The notes: a model not told the origin generated them from the letters alone. Positions 7,592-16,220 are shown, numbered from the stretch's first letter. The stretch is 64,000 nucleotides of DNA from CAWICD01 sp052267165 (GCA_052267165.1 JBKQHO010000031.1:5627-69626), one strand, 5' to 3'. Made by a program: numbers and translations.

Positions 7592-8449
7592 TCAGGCCGG
7601 GACGAACTCGGGCCGCACGCCCGCCGGAACGAGCCGAGCGGTGGAAGCGAATTCGAAGAGCGCTTCGATCGCGTCGATTCCGGCTGGCCCCACGTCGCGC
7701 GAGTAGTCGTTGACGTAGAGCGCGATGTGCGCTCGCATCACGTCCTCGTCCATCTCGAAGGCGTGCTCGCGCACGTACGGTCCGACGGCCGCTTCGTCCG
7801 CGCGGGCGAAGTCCAAGCTTTTTCGGATCGTCTCATCGACGTTCGTGGCGGCGTCGTCGCCGAGGTCGCGCCGGACGAGGATCGCGCCGAGCGGAATCGG
7901 ATGGCCCGTCTCTTCCTCCCACCAGGCTCCGAGATCGCTCAGTTGGACGAGCCCCGCGCGCTGGTAGGTGAAGCGCGACTCGTGGATGATGAGGCCCGCG
8001 TCGACGTCGCCGCGTGCCACCGCGTCGACGATGCGGTCGAAGCGCATCGGGACCGCGTCGATCGGCCGCTGGTGAGCCAAACGCAAGAGCAGAAAGGCGG
8101 TCGTCATCGAGCCTGGGATGGCGATGCGCGCGTGCGGCGTCAGCGACGAGAGCGCGTGCGCGTCGCCCGCCGCGCCGGCCCTGGCGATGACTAGCGGACC
8201 GCAGCCGCGGCCCAGCGCCCCGCCCGCGCGCAGAATGCGGTAGCGTTCGAGCAGATAGGGGATGGCGCCGTAGCTGACCTTCGTCAGCGCGTGCCTGCCG
8301 GCGAGCGCCGCTTCGTTAAGCGCCTCGACGTCGTCGAGCACGACTTTGACGGGCGGCGCGCCGGCGAGCATCCCGTTGGTCCAAGCCGCGAAGATGTAGG
8401 TGTCGTTGGGACAGGGCGAATACGCGAGCGAAAGCGGCGTAGCGCTCAT
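7592..8449 (-). CDS. mqnD: 1,4-dihydroxy-6-naphthoate synthase (futalosine pathway)
   Basis: Enzyme of menaquinone synthesis by the futalosine route; it converts cyclic dehypoxanthine futalosine to 1,4-dihydroxy-6-naphthoate. 285 aa, periplasmic-binding-protein-like fold without a signal peptide. The N-terminal SLAYSPCPNDTYIF motif is diagnostic, and conserved blocks LTKVSYGAIPYLL and IIHESRFTYQ follow. ATG 8449 overlaps the upstream gene's stop (ATGA). It is the last gene of a leftward operon with mqnB. Longer open readings upstream are not conserved. Confidence 0.93.
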   Translation of the reverse strand: MSATPLSLAYSPCPNDTYIFAAWTNGMLAGAPPVKVVLDDVEALNEAALAGRHALTKVSYGAIPYLLERYRILRAGGALGRGCGPLVIARAGAAGDAHALSSLTPHARIAIPGSMTTAFLLLRLAHQRPIDAVPMRFDRIVDAVARGDVDAGLIIHESRFTYQRAGLVQLSDLGAWWEEETGHPIPLGAILVRRDLGDDAATNVDETIRKSLDFARADEAAVGPYVREHAFEMDEDVMRAHIALYVNDYSRDVGPAGIDAIEALFEFASTARLVPAGVRPEFVPA

Positions 8450-9273
8450 TGCACTTTCGTGAAGTCGTAACGGTCGACCGGAAGGTACGAGCCGTCCGGC
8501 GCGAGCTCGTCGTCGGAGAGCGTGAACTGGTCGGAGCCGCGGCGCACGATCGTCGTCCGCTTGCGGTAATTCCATCCGCTCGTGTAGGCCGCGCCTCCGA
8601 AGAACGCGATGCGCCCGTCCTGCCAGCCGCCCGGCGCGACCAGGAGCGCGTAATCCGGCGAGCCGTCGAGCTGCAACAAGATCCAATGCCGAGCCGGCCG
8701 GTCGTATCCGATGAAGAAGAAGTCGCGGCTCTTGCCCTCGGCTGCGAAGATCCAGCGCCCCCTCATCGTCAGGTCGATGACGTACGACGACTCCGCCGCG
8801 CGCGCTTGCGGGTCCGATCCGGCCACGCGGCTGCGCGCGTCCCACGTTCCCTTCATCCAGAGTGCTTGGCGCAATTCCGGAATGGGACCGCTTTGGTCGT
8901 TCGCGCCGCGAGAGCCGGCGGCGAGCGATGAGATCGGCGTAAAGTGGGCGTCGGCCGTCCCTGGCGCGGAAGGCGTCGAGGTCGTGGAGCGCTCCGAAGC
9001 AGCCGGCGGCTCCACCGGAGATGCGGGTGAAGGCGAGGGCTCGGCTGTGGCCGGCGCGGGCGCCGGGCTTGAGCCGCGGGCTGCGAGCGACGCGGGAGCT
9101 GGTGACGAGCTGCGCGCCGGGCTTGGCGAAGGCGAAGGGGACGCGGTCGCGGGCGTCTTCGTCGGAAACGTAAAGGGCCAAGCCTGCGCGGGGAACGACG
9201 AGGCGGCCAGCGCGACCGCGAGTCCGGCCGACGCGATGGTCGCACGTCCGAGCAGAGAGCGTACCGGGGCCAA
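8446..9273 (-). CDS. Secreted Pro/Ser-rich protein of unknown function
   Basis: About 275 aa, not recognised. It starts at TTG 9273, seven bases after a good ribosome site (gaggag). A signal peptide (hydrophobic run ATIASAGLAVALAASSF, then AQA) is followed by a long low-complexity Pro/Ser/Ala/Thr linker (about residues 35-115) and a C-terminal domain rich in Trp and aromatic residues (WIFAAEGKSRDFFFIGYD, then APGGWQDGRIAFFGG) that looks beta-stranded. It probably acts outside the cytoplasmic membrane. It sits between mqnB and mqnD with almost no gaps, so it is co-transcribed with menaquinone genes, but nothing shows a biosynthetic role. Confidence 0.72.
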   Translation of the reverse strand: MAPVRSLLGRATIASAGLAVALAASSFPAQAWPFTFPTKTPATASPSPSPSPARSSSPAPASLAARGSSPAPAPATAEPSPSPASPVEPPAASERSTTSTPSAPGTADAHFTPISSLAAGSRGANDQSGPIPELRQALWMKGTWDARSRVAGSDPQARAAESSYVIDLTMRGRWIFAAEGKSRDFFFIGYDRPARHWILLQLDGSPDYALLVAPGGWQDGRIAFFGGAAYTSGWNYRKRTTIVRRGSDQFTLSDDELAPDGSYLPVDRYDFTKVQ

Positions 9274-9283
9274 CGTCGACTCC

Positions 9284-9895
9284 TCAGGCGATGATGCGAG
9301 CGAGCACGGCCTCGAGCGCAACGGCTGCTGCGCGCGCCCCCGCCGAGAAGTCCCATGCGCTTTCGGCGCGGTCGCCAACGTAATTGGAAACACCGCGGAC
9401 CTCGAACGCGGGGACACCGCTCTGCCCTGCGGCTCGCAGGACGGAGAACCCTTCCATCGATTCCACGTCCGCGCCGTATCTTAACGCAAGTCGCTCGCCG
9501 GTCGCGCGCGTCGCCGTCACGCTGGCGACGGTAATCCCGCTGCCGACCCGATACGGCAAGCCGGCACAGCGTTCCACGAGTGCCGGGTCAGCGTCGGCCC
9601 GTTCGACCAGCGACGCGCCGTCGGGCAGGGTGAATTCGCCGCCGCCCTCGAGCCCGAGCTCGGCGAGCCATTCGGTCGCGACCAGCAGCGCGTCGCCGAC
9701 GCGCGCTCGTCCGGGAAATGCGCCGGCGATGCCGGCGTTGACGACGGCGTCGTAGCGTTGGGCGGCCAGCGCGCGGACGGTCGCGACCGCCGCTTCGACC
9801 GGTCCGACCCCGCAGAACAGCAGCTCGGTGCCGGCACGCCGCCGGAAATATCGCAGCTCCGACTCGAGCGCGCAGACGATCAGGACCTTCGTCAC
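9284..9895 (-). CDS. mqnB: Futalosine hydrolase
   Basis: Nucleosidase of the MTA/SAH phosphorylase fold, 203 aa; it removes hypoxanthine from futalosine in menaquinone synthesis. Family features are the N-terminal strand VLIVCALESEL, the NAGIAGAF motif, the DVESMEGFSVLRAA segment carrying the catalytic Glu, and RGVSNYVGDR near the end. GTG 9895 is chosen because the domain starts directly after it and the queE stop is eight bases upstream. Presence of mqnD in the same operon favours futalosine over MTA/SAH as the substrate. Confidence 0.9.
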   Translation of the reverse strand: MTKVLIVCALESELRYFRRRAGTELLFCGVGPVEAAVATVRALAAQRYDAVVNAGIAGAFPGRARVGDALLVATEWLAELGLEGGGEFTLPDGASLVERADADPALVERCAGLPYRVGSGITVASVTATRATGERLALRYGADVESMEGFSVLRAAGQSGVPAFEVRGVSNYVGDRAESAWDFSAGARAAAVALEAVLARIIA

Positions 9896-9903
9896 GCAAA
9901 TCG

Positions 9904-10491
9904 TTACCGAACGCCGATAAATTTGTGGGTTTGCAGCGACAGCCGGAGGCGCGCCGGGTCGGCTTTGAGCGCGTCGAGGGCGAGCGCGACGTTGGACGGC
10001 TTGTTGCCCTCGGGCTGAAGGAAGACCGGAATCTTGCGGCCCGCGAACGCTTCCAGCCATTCCGTCGGAACGCGCCCGTCGACGATCAGCTTGACCTCGT
10101 CAGCGCGCGCCGCCATGGCCGGATGGAGCCGCTCTTTGGGAGAGACGGTGAGCCACACGTCGACCGGCACTTCGATGGGCACGCTTCCGTTCGACTCGAT
10201 GTGCACGCGCCGGCCGTCCGCGCGCAGCGCCGCGATCAATTCACTCGAAGCGCGCTGCGCGAGCGGCTCGCCGCCGGTGAGCACGACCATCGGACAGCTG
10301 CCGCCGAGCTCCCCGACTTTGGCGACGGTCTCGCCGACCGGCGCGAAGAAGCGCAGCGCGTAATCGGTGTCGCAGAAGCGGCAGTTCAAGTTGCAGCCGG
10401 CCAGGCGCACGAAGACCGCGGGCGTTCCGGTCCACGTTCCTTCGCCCTGAACGCTGTAGAAGAGCTCAACGAGCGCGAGCATCGTCGGCAC
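9904..10491 (-). CDS. queE: 7-carboxy-7-deazaguanine synthase (radical SAM)
   Basis: Radical SAM enzyme making 7-carboxy-7-deazaguanine from 6-carboxytetrahydropterin in the queuosine/preQ0 pathway. 195 aa. It has the opening VELFYSVQGEGTWTGTPAVF, the [4Fe-4S] motif CNLNCRFC (CX3CX2C), and the GGEPLAQ SAM-binding block. The start at 10491 lies 26 nt inside the end of queD, so the pair is translationally coupled; a second ATG at 10482 is possible. Confidence 0.93.
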   Translation of the reverse strand: MPTMLALVELFYSVQGEGTWTGTPAVFVRLAGCNLNCRFCDTDYALRFFAPVGETVAKVGELGGSCPMVVLTGGEPLAQRASSELIAALRADGRRVHIESNGSVPIEVPVDVWLTVSPKERLHPAMAARADEVKLIVDGRVPTEWLEAFAGRKIPVFLQPEGNKPSNVALALDALKADPARLRLSLQTHKFIGVR

Positions 10492-10837
10492 GGACGACCG
10501 CGCAGGCGGTCGCCGTTTCCCAGATGGCGATCTCGTCGAGCCCGGCCAGTCGCGGCGCGAGCTGCTGCCAGACCCACTGCGCGATGTGCTCGGCCGTCGG
10601 ATTGGGCAGCAAATCGTTCAGTGATGAATGATCGAGGCGTTCGATCACCGCGGACTCGACGACCGAGGCGAGCTCGTCGAAGTCGAGGACCATGCCTTGC
10701 GACGGCCCCGCGTCTTGCAGCGGTCCGGCGACGGCGACCTCGAGACGGTACGAGTGGCCGTGAAGCCGGCTGCACTGACCGGGGTGGTGCGGAAGCACGT
10801 GAGCCGCCTCGAACCGGAACTGCTTGCGAATCAGCAC
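10466..10837 (-). CDS. queD: 6-carboxytetrahydropterin synthase
   Basis: Zinc enzyme of the PTPS fold, 123 aa; it converts dihydroneopterin triphosphate to 6-carboxytetrahydropterin. Zinc ligands are visible as FEAAH and LHGHSY, and the catalytic Cys lies in HPGQCSRLHGH. A conserved VLDFDEL and a DHSSLND motif complete the family pattern. GTG 10837 fits the domain start; the upstream reading is low-complexity Arg-rich sequence and not conserved. First gene of the que-mqn operon. Confidence 0.92.
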   Translation of the reverse strand: MLIRKQFRFEAAHVLPHHPGQCSRLHGHSYRLEVAVAGPLQDAGPSQGMVLDFDELASVVESAVIERLDHSSLNDLLPNPTAEHIAQWVWQQLAPRLAGLDEIAIWETATACAVVRADDARAR

Positions 10838-10887
10838 GGCCTGACGACTTCGCGGAGCGCTGCACGCCGCCTTGCCGCCGACGTGGG

Positions 10888-12270
10888 CTAGAGAACGCCG
10901 CTCGGACCCATCGATTGCAGACGCTTCTTGAGGTCGACGAGGAACGCGCTGGCGACGCCGCCGTCGAGGACGCGGTGATCGAGCGAGAGGCACACGTTCA
11001 TCATCGAGCGGATCGCGATGGCGTCGCCCTCGACCACGACGGGGCGTTTGACGACGGCCTCCATGGTGACGATGGCGGCCTGTCCGCTATTGATGATCGG
11101 CGCCGATAGGATCGAGCCGTTCGCGCCCGTGTTGTTGACGGTGAACGTGCCGCCAGCCAGCTCGTCGGCCGAGAGCTTGCCGGTGCGGGCGCGTTCGATC
11201 AAACGCCCCGCCGCGACCGCCAGGCCGGCGATGGAAAGGTTGTCGGCGTCCTTGATCACGGGGACGACGAGATTCGAATCGAGCGCGATGGCGATGCCGA
11301 CGTTGACTTCGCGGTGCACGATGATGCCGTCCTCGGCGAAGCGCGCGTTCATTAGCGGGCACGCGCGCAGCGACGCAACGACGGCGTGGATGAAAAACGG
11401 CAACAAGGTCAGCGCGTAGCCCTTTTCCCGGCTGAAACGCTCCTTTTCGCTCGTGCGCCACTTCCAAAGGTTCGTGACGTCGACTTCGATCGTGGTCCAC
11501 GCGTGCGGCGCGGTATGCTTCGACTCGACCATCCGTTGCGCGATGATCTTGCGTGCCTGGCTCAAGGGGATCTTTTCCCCCGGCACCGCCGCCGCGGGGC
11601 TTGGGCGCGCCGCCGGCCGGTCCGCGACGGCGGGCTGCGCGACGGCTGGCTGCGCGACGGGGGGCTGCGCCGCGGCCGAGGCGGCGACGCCGCTGGCCGC
11701 GGCGATGACGTCGTTGGCGGTGATACGGCCGTCGCTGCCGCTCCCGGGGACGCGCCGCAAATCGACGCCGTGCTCGCGCGCCAGGCGGCGCACGGCGGGC
11801 GAGACGCGGCGCAGGCTCTCGGGCGAGTCCTCGGCGAGCTCGAGATGGGGTGAGGTGCCGTTGCTCGCCGGCGCGGCCCCCGCGCCCGGTGCGCCGTAGC
11901 TCGAGGGCGCGAGCGTGATGCCGACCTCGCCGCCAGGGACCGGCTCGGCCGCGCCTTGCCGGACCGTTTCCCGGCGCAGTGCTTGCTCTGCCGCCGGCAC
12001 GCTCTGCTTGGCGGGCGCTCCCGTCTTGGCCGCGACCTCGTCGATGATCGCGATCGGTGCGCCCGTCGGGACGGTCTCCCCCTCTTTCGCGATCAGCTCG
12101 CGGATGACGCCGCTGACCGGCGAGGGCACCTCGGCGTTGACTTTGTCCGTCGAGACTTCGACGAACGCCTCGTACTTCTCAACCGAATCGCCGACCCGCT
12201 TGAGCCACTGCGCCACAGTCCCCTCGGTGACCGTCTCGCCGAGCTGCGGCATCGTAATGGTGGTCGGCAT
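10888..12270 (-). CDS. 2-oxoacid dehydrogenase E2 (dihydrolipoamide acyltransferase)
   Basis: Core acyltransferase of a pyruvate or branched-chain 2-oxoacid dehydrogenase complex, about 460 aa. An N-terminal lipoyl domain (residues 1-77, lipoylated Lys in STDKV) is followed by an Ala/Pro linker, a peripheral-subunit-binding domain (RVSPAVRRLAREHGVDL), a second linker with VAQPA repeats and the catalytic CAT domain ending with the active-site His in LSLDHRVLDGG. ATG 12270 is preferred over the adjacent TTG. It follows E1alpha and E1beta in the same orientation but is separated from E1beta by copy 2 of the palindromic element. No E3 gene is in the window. Confidence 0.93.
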   Translation of the reverse strand: MPTTITMPQLGETVTEGTVAQWLKRVGDSVEKYEAFVEVSTDKVNAEVPSPVSGVIRELIAKEGETVPTGAPIAIIDEVAAKTGAPAKQSVPAAEQALRRETVRQGAAEPVPGGEVGITLAPSSYGAPGAGAAPASNGTSPHLELAEDSPESLRRVSPAVRRLAREHGVDLRRVPGSGSDGRITANDVIAAASGVAASAAAQPPVAQPAVAQPAVADRPAARPSPAAAVPGEKIPLSQARKIIAQRMVESKHTAPHAWTTIEVDVTNLWKWRTSEKERFSREKGYALTLLPFFIHAVVASLRACPLMNARFAEDGIIVHREVNVGIAIALDSNLVVPVIKDADNLSIAGLAVAAGRLIERARTGKLSADELAGGTFTVNNTGANGSILSAPIINSGQAAIVTMEAVVKRPVVVEGDAIAIRSMMNVCLSLDHRVLDGGVASAFLVDLKKRLQSMGPSGVL

Positions 12271-12328
12271 CAACTAAACCTCATCCTACGCATGCTTGCC
12301 GTCGCTGCTCGACCCGGGAGACGGACAC

Positions 12329-12518
12329 TCGTGTCCCGCCTGGTAAATGACGTGACAGTCGCTCGGCGCTTTTCCGCCGCCGCTGCGTCGCTCATCGCTC
12401 CCCCTCCGCTTCGCTTCGGGGACAGGCAAATGGCGCTGCCATTCTGCGCTCTTCGCTCCTTGCGCCGCCGAAAAATCGCTGTCGCTTTGTGTCACGCCAC
12501 GTACCGGTCGGGACACTA
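12329..12518 (-). repeat. 190-bp fold-back intergenic element, copy 2
   Basis: Second copy of the element at 2194-2382, in the same orientation and of the same length. Arms 12329-12357 and 12490-12518 are mutually complementary, although their sequence differs from copy 1. The conserved core includes gctccccctccgct and cttcggggacaggcaaat. The small central hairpin reads aatggc-loop-gccatt, against aatgac-loop-gtcatt in copy 1: a compensatory A-T to G-C change. Its right end supplies the TAG stop of E1beta. As part of the E1-E2 mRNA it would form a long intercistronic stem that could set the E1:E2 expression ratio. Confidence 0.85.
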
Positions 12519-13520
12519 AAACTTGACCAGCTCGCGCATGGCCTCGACCATCCTGTGGGTTGAGATCATGAACTCGTCTTCGAGCGTCGGCGCATAACCC
12601 ATCGCGGGAACGTCGGGCCCGCAGAGACGGCGAATCGGTGCGTCGAGATCGAAGAAGGCTTCCTCCGCGACCATCGCGCTGATCTCCGCGCCGACGCCGC
12701 CGAACTTGTTGTCCTCGTGCACGACGAGCAGCTTGCGCGTCTTGCGCACCGAGGCGAGGATGGTGGTGCGGTCCATCGGACGGATCGAGCGCAAGTCGAT
12801 CACCTCGATCGACATGCCCTCGGCCGCGAGGCGATTGGCGGCCTCGAGCGCTTGATGGACGTTGTAACCGTAGGAGACGACCGTGAGCTGCTCGCCGGCG
12901 CGCTTGACATCCGCCTTGCCGAGCGGAATCGTGTAATGTCCCGCCGGCACCTCGCCTTTGACCGAGCGATACGTCTTCTTGTGCTCGAGGAAAAGGACCG
13001 GGTCGGGGTCGTCGATCGATGCGTTGAGCAGCCCCTTGATGTCGGCCGGAAACGAGGGCGCGACGATCTTGAGGCCGGGCACGTGATAGAAGAGCGCCTC
13101 GATCGAGACCGAGTGCGAAAGCGCGCCGTGCACGCCGCCGCCGTAGGGGGTGCGAATTACCAGCGGACAGGTGTAGTCGCCGTTGCTGCGATAGCGCGTC
13201 TTGGCCGCTTCGCCGACGATTTGGTTGAACGCCGGATAGATGAAGTCGGCGAATTGGATCTCGGCGATCGGCCGCAGCCCCTCCATTGCCATGCCGATCG
13301 CGACACCCACGATCGAGGCTTCGGCCAGCGGCGTGTCGAGGATGCGTTCGGGCCCGAACTCCTCGAGAAAGCCCTTCGTGATCAGGAAGACGTTGCCGCG
13401 CGCGCCGACGTCCTCGCCCAAGATCAGCGTGCGCGGGTCGTTCTTGAGCGCGTCGTAGAGCGTGCTGCGCACGGCCTCGACGTTGGTCATCGTCGTGGCG
13501 GCGGCCGGCGCTACAGCCAT
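12516..13520 (-). CDS. 2-oxoacid dehydrogenase E1 beta subunit
   Basis: Beta chain of a heterotetrameric thiamine-diphosphate 2-oxoacid decarboxylase, 334 aa. Conserved blocks are LILGEDVGARGNVF, RILDTPLAEASIVGVAIGMA, EIQFADFIYPAFNQI and RTPYGGGVHGALSHSVSIE. The C-terminal transketolase domain contains VIDLRSIRPMD and HEDNKFGGVGAEI. The pattern is closest in feel to branched-chain complexes, but pyruvate cannot be excluded. The start overlaps the end of E1alpha by 10 nt; the TAG stop is the terminal triplet of palindromic element copy 2. Confidence 0.92.
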   Translation of the reverse strand: MAVAPAAATTMTNVEAVRSTLYDALKNDPRTLILGEDVGARGNVFLITKGFLEEFGPERILDTPLAEASIVGVAIGMAMEGLRPIAEIQFADFIYPAFNQIVGEAAKTRYRSNGDYTCPLVIRTPYGGGVHGALSHSVSIEALFYHVPGLKIVAPSFPADIKGLLNASIDDPDPVLFLEHKKTYRSVKGEVPAGHYTIPLGKADVKRAGEQLTVVSYGYNVHQALEAANRLAAEGMSIEVIDLRSIRPMDRTTILASVRKTRKLLVVHEDNKFGGVGAEISAMVAEEAFFDLDAPIRRLCGPDVPAMGYAPTLEDEFMISTHRMVEAMRELVKF

Positions 13521-14533
13521 GGCTCGTGGCTCCCTTCGTAGACGTTCCGGTAGAGCTCCGAGGGAGCCGGATAGGGCAGCGCCTCGACTTCGTCGGTCAA
13601 CTCGTTGACCTCTTCGAGGACGCCGCGCTTCATCTCGGCGATCGCGTCTTCGTCCATCACGCCCAGCTCCAGCAGTAGCCGCTCGAAACGCGGGACCGGA
13701 TCCTGCGCGCGGTGCTTCTCGATCTCGGCGCGCGTGCGATAGGTGCGGTCGTCGTCGTCGGTCGTATGCGAGAGGAAGCGGTAGCACTTCGCTTCGACCA
13801 GCGACGGACCGCCGCCGCTGCGCGCGCGCTCGAGCGCGGCCAGCACGGCCGCGTATACGTCGAGCGCGTTGGCGCCGTCGAGCGTCACGCCGGGAAGACC
13901 GTAGCCGGCCGCTTTTTCGGCGACGTCGGCGACCGCCATCTGGTGCGAGCGCGGCGTCGAGATCGCCCACTCGTTGTTCTCACACAGGAAGACGATCGGG
14001 AGCTTGTGGACCGCGGCGAAATTGATCGACTCGTGCCATTCGCCCTCGCTCGTCGCGCCTTCGCCGAAGGTGCAGAGAACGGCTCGGCCCTCTTCCTTGC
14101 GATAGCGCATCGCGTACGCCGCGCCGACCGCGTGCGAGCACTGCCCGGCGATGATCGAGCTGATCGAGAGAATGCCGCTCGACTTCTTCGTCCAGTGGTT
14201 GGGGAATTGACGGCCGCCCGAGTTGTCGGCCTCGCGTGCGAACATGGACGTGAGCGCCTCGAAGGGCTCGAGACCGACCCCCAGCACCAACCCAATATCG
14301 CGATAGTACGGTGCCAAGACGTCGACTCCACGCCGGAAGGCCAAGGCCGCGCCGACGTGGATCGCCTCGTGGCCTTCGCTGCCCGTCGCGAACGGGATCT
14401 TCCCTTGGCGATTGAGCTGAAAGCCGCGGTTGTCGAGGGTGCGCGCCAGCAGCATCGTGCGCAGCATCCAGCGCAATTGCTCGTCGCTCAAACCGTACCG
14501 TTCGATCGCCGGCGCCGACATCGCTTTGGCCAT
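13511..14533 (-). CDS. 2-oxoacid dehydrogenase E1 alpha subunit
   Basis: Alpha chain of the same complex, about 340 aa, carrying the thiamine-diphosphate/Mg site (FGEGATSEGEWHESINFAA, then CENNEWAIS). The phosphorylation-loop-like segment YRFLSHTTDDDDRTYR is typical of branched-chain E1alpha. ATG 14533 is chosen because an aggaggag ribosome site sits five bases upstream; an earlier GTG at 14551 would place that site inside the gene. First gene of the E1alpha-E1beta-E2 operon. Confidence 0.92.
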   Translation of the reverse strand: MAKAMSAPAIERYGLSDEQLRWMLRTMLLARTLDNRGFQLNRQGKIPFATGSEGHEAIHVGAALAFRRGVDVLAPYYRDIGLVLGVGLEPFEALTSMFAREADNSGGRQFPNHWTKKSSGILSISSIIAGQCSHAVGAAYAMRYRKEEGRAVLCTFGEGATSEGEWHESINFAAVHKLPIVFLCENNEWAISTPRSHQMAVADVAEKAAGYGLPGVTLDGANALDVYAAVLAALERARSGGGPSLVEAKCYRFLSHTTDDDDRTYRTRAEIEKHRAQDPVPRFERLLLELGVMDEDAIAEMKRGVLEEVNELTDEVEALPYPAPSELYRNVYEGSHEPWL

Positions 14534-14643
14534 GGGCTCCTCCTCGGGCACCCTAGTCTATCGGGCAGAGGCATCCGCATTCCTTTCGCCATGTGAAAAT
14601 CCGACAAAAATGCGGCCTGGCCCGGCGAAGCGAACGACGATCC

Positions 14644-15801
14644 ATGGCTGCCCTCGAACATGTACCCGCCGACGAGCTGATCCGGGTCCGGCGCCGGCTC
14701 CACGAACGGCCGGAGCTCTCCATGGTCGAGCACGAGACGGCCGCCTACGTCACCGGCGAGCTGGCGAAACTGGGGCTCGACGAGCTGCGGACCGGGATCG
14801 GCCAGACCGGCGTGCTCGGCACCCTCCGCGGGGGGAAGCCCGGGCCGGTCACGTTGCTGCGAGCCGACATGGACGCGCTGCCGATCGCCGAGCTGGTCGA
14901 GAGCGCGCACGCTTCCAAGAACGCGGGGGTCATGCACGCCTGCGGTCACGACGGCCACATCGCGATCCTGCTCGCCGCCGCGCGCACGCTCACCGAGTGG
15001 CGCGCCGAGGTGCCGGGGACGCTGGTGTTCTGCTTTCAGCCCGGCGAAGAAGGCAGCGCCGGAAACCGCCTGATGATCGAAGACGGCGCGCTCGAGAATC
15101 CGCACGTCGACCGGACCTTTGCCTTGCACCTGTACACGGGCCTCGACGTCGGGCACATCGGGGTGCGCGACGGCGCGTTCTTCGCCTCGGCGGACGAGTA
15201 TTTTCTAACGCTCGAGGGCAAAGGCGGCCACGGAGCGATGCCCCAGCTCTCGGTCGACCCGGTCGTCGCCGGCGCTTACCTGATCACCATGTTGCAGACG
15301 ATCGTCAGCCGCGAGATCGCGCCCAAGGATCCGGCCGTGTTCACCGTCGGCAAGTTCGAGGCGGGCACGACCTTCAACGTCATCCCCGACCGCGCGACGC
15401 TGATGGGAACCGTGCGCTGCTTCGACCCCGAAGTGCGCGCCTCGATGCCCGAGCGCTTCGAACGCATCGTGCGCGGCTTGGCCGAGGCGATGCGTTTCGA
15501 GTACAAGCTCGATTACCGCTGGTCGTACCCGCCGACGATCAACGCACGCTCGATGAACGACGTCGTGCGCGAGCTCGGGCGCGAGCTGCTCGGCCCCGAG
15601 CACGTCGTCGAACACGACATCGTGATGTGGGCCGAAGACATGTCGTTCATGCAGGAACGGCGCCCCGGCGCCTACTTCATCGTCGGCGCGCGCGGCGGCC
15701 CCGAGACCGCCTATCCGCACCACAACGCCCGCTTCGACATCGACGAGCGCGCGCTCGAGATCGGCTACAAGATGATGGTCGGTCTAGGCCTGCGAGGGTA
15801 A
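14644..15801 (+). CDS. M20-family amidohydrolase (hippurate/N-acyl amino acid hydrolase type)
   Basis: Cytoplasmic metal-dependent aminoacylase, 385 aa. It has the family's binuclear metal motif MHACGHDGH with an upstream LLRADMDALPI, the FQPGEEG block with the catalytic Glu, and GGHGAMPQLSVDP in the dimerisation domain; a late VMWAEDMSFM supplies another ligand. It probably hydrolyses N-acyl amino acids, peptidic amides or indole-acetyl conjugates; the substrate is unknown. Divergent from the E1alpha operon. Confidence 0.9.
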   Translation: MAALEHVPADELIRVRRRLHERPELSMVEHETAAYVTGELAKLGLDELRTGIGQTGVLGTLRGGKPGPVTLLRADMDALPIAELVESAHASKNAGVMHACGHDGHIAILLAAARTLTEWRAEVPGTLVFCFQPGEEGSAGNRLMIEDGALENPHVDRTFALHLYTGLDVGHIGVRDGAFFASADEYFLTLEGKGGHGAMPQLSVDPVVAGAYLITMLQTIVSREIAPKDPAVFTVGKFEAGTTFNVIPDRATLMGTVRCFDPEVRASMPERFERIVRGLAEAMRFEYKLDYRWSYPPTINARSMNDVVRELGRELLGPEHVVEHDIVMWAEDMSFMQERRPGAYFIVGARGGPETAYPHHNARFDIDERALEIGYKMMVGLGLRG

Positions 15802-15823
15802 TCGCTTCCGCGCGAGGCGGGCG

Positions 15824-15840
15824 GGCGTGGACACCACGCC
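15824..15840 (+). terminator. Hairpin after the M20 amidohydrolase
   Basis: A perfect 7-bp stem (ggcgtgg-aca-ccacgcc) sits 22 bases after the stop codon. No U-run follows, so termination is only suggested. Confidence 0.4.
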
Positions 15841-16220
15841 GAGCCGCTCGCCTGGATGAGGCGCGTCATCGCTTGACCCGGCGCTCGTTCGCTCTTTAAC
15901 AGGGTGCGGAAAACCCCCGCACCAGTCGCGACGTGGCTTTCCCGCACCCTGTTCGGTTGGTTGGGGGAAGGCTTGCTGCTCTTCATGCGGTCTTCTCGTC
16001 GTCGGGGTACGCCAACCGTTACGGGTTTTCGGGGGCGGCCCGCACACATGCGGCGCAGCCGGCTCCGCGACGCCGTCTGCCTGCCCTGCGCCGGTCGTGC
16101 ATTGATGGCAAACGTTGCGACGTTCGAGCTTTCCGCCCAGTCGCTAGGCGTGCAGGACAAGAAGCCGCGCTCATGTCGCGTTTGGGCGCGGACGACGACT
16201 CCGACGCAAAGGAGCTCACA
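15841..16220. other. 380-bp intergenic stretch with an inverted repeat
   Basis: No convincing gene: open readings on both strands here are Arg/Ser-rich with no domain. The feature seen is an inverted repeat at 15898-15953, aacagggtgcggaaa against tttcccgcaccctgtt. Inside it, ggtgcgg (15903-15909) can instead pair with a nearer ccgcacc (15917-15923), so two exclusive foldings are possible. An aaggag ribosome site at 16209 belongs to the downstream hsp20 gene. Confidence 0.6.
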
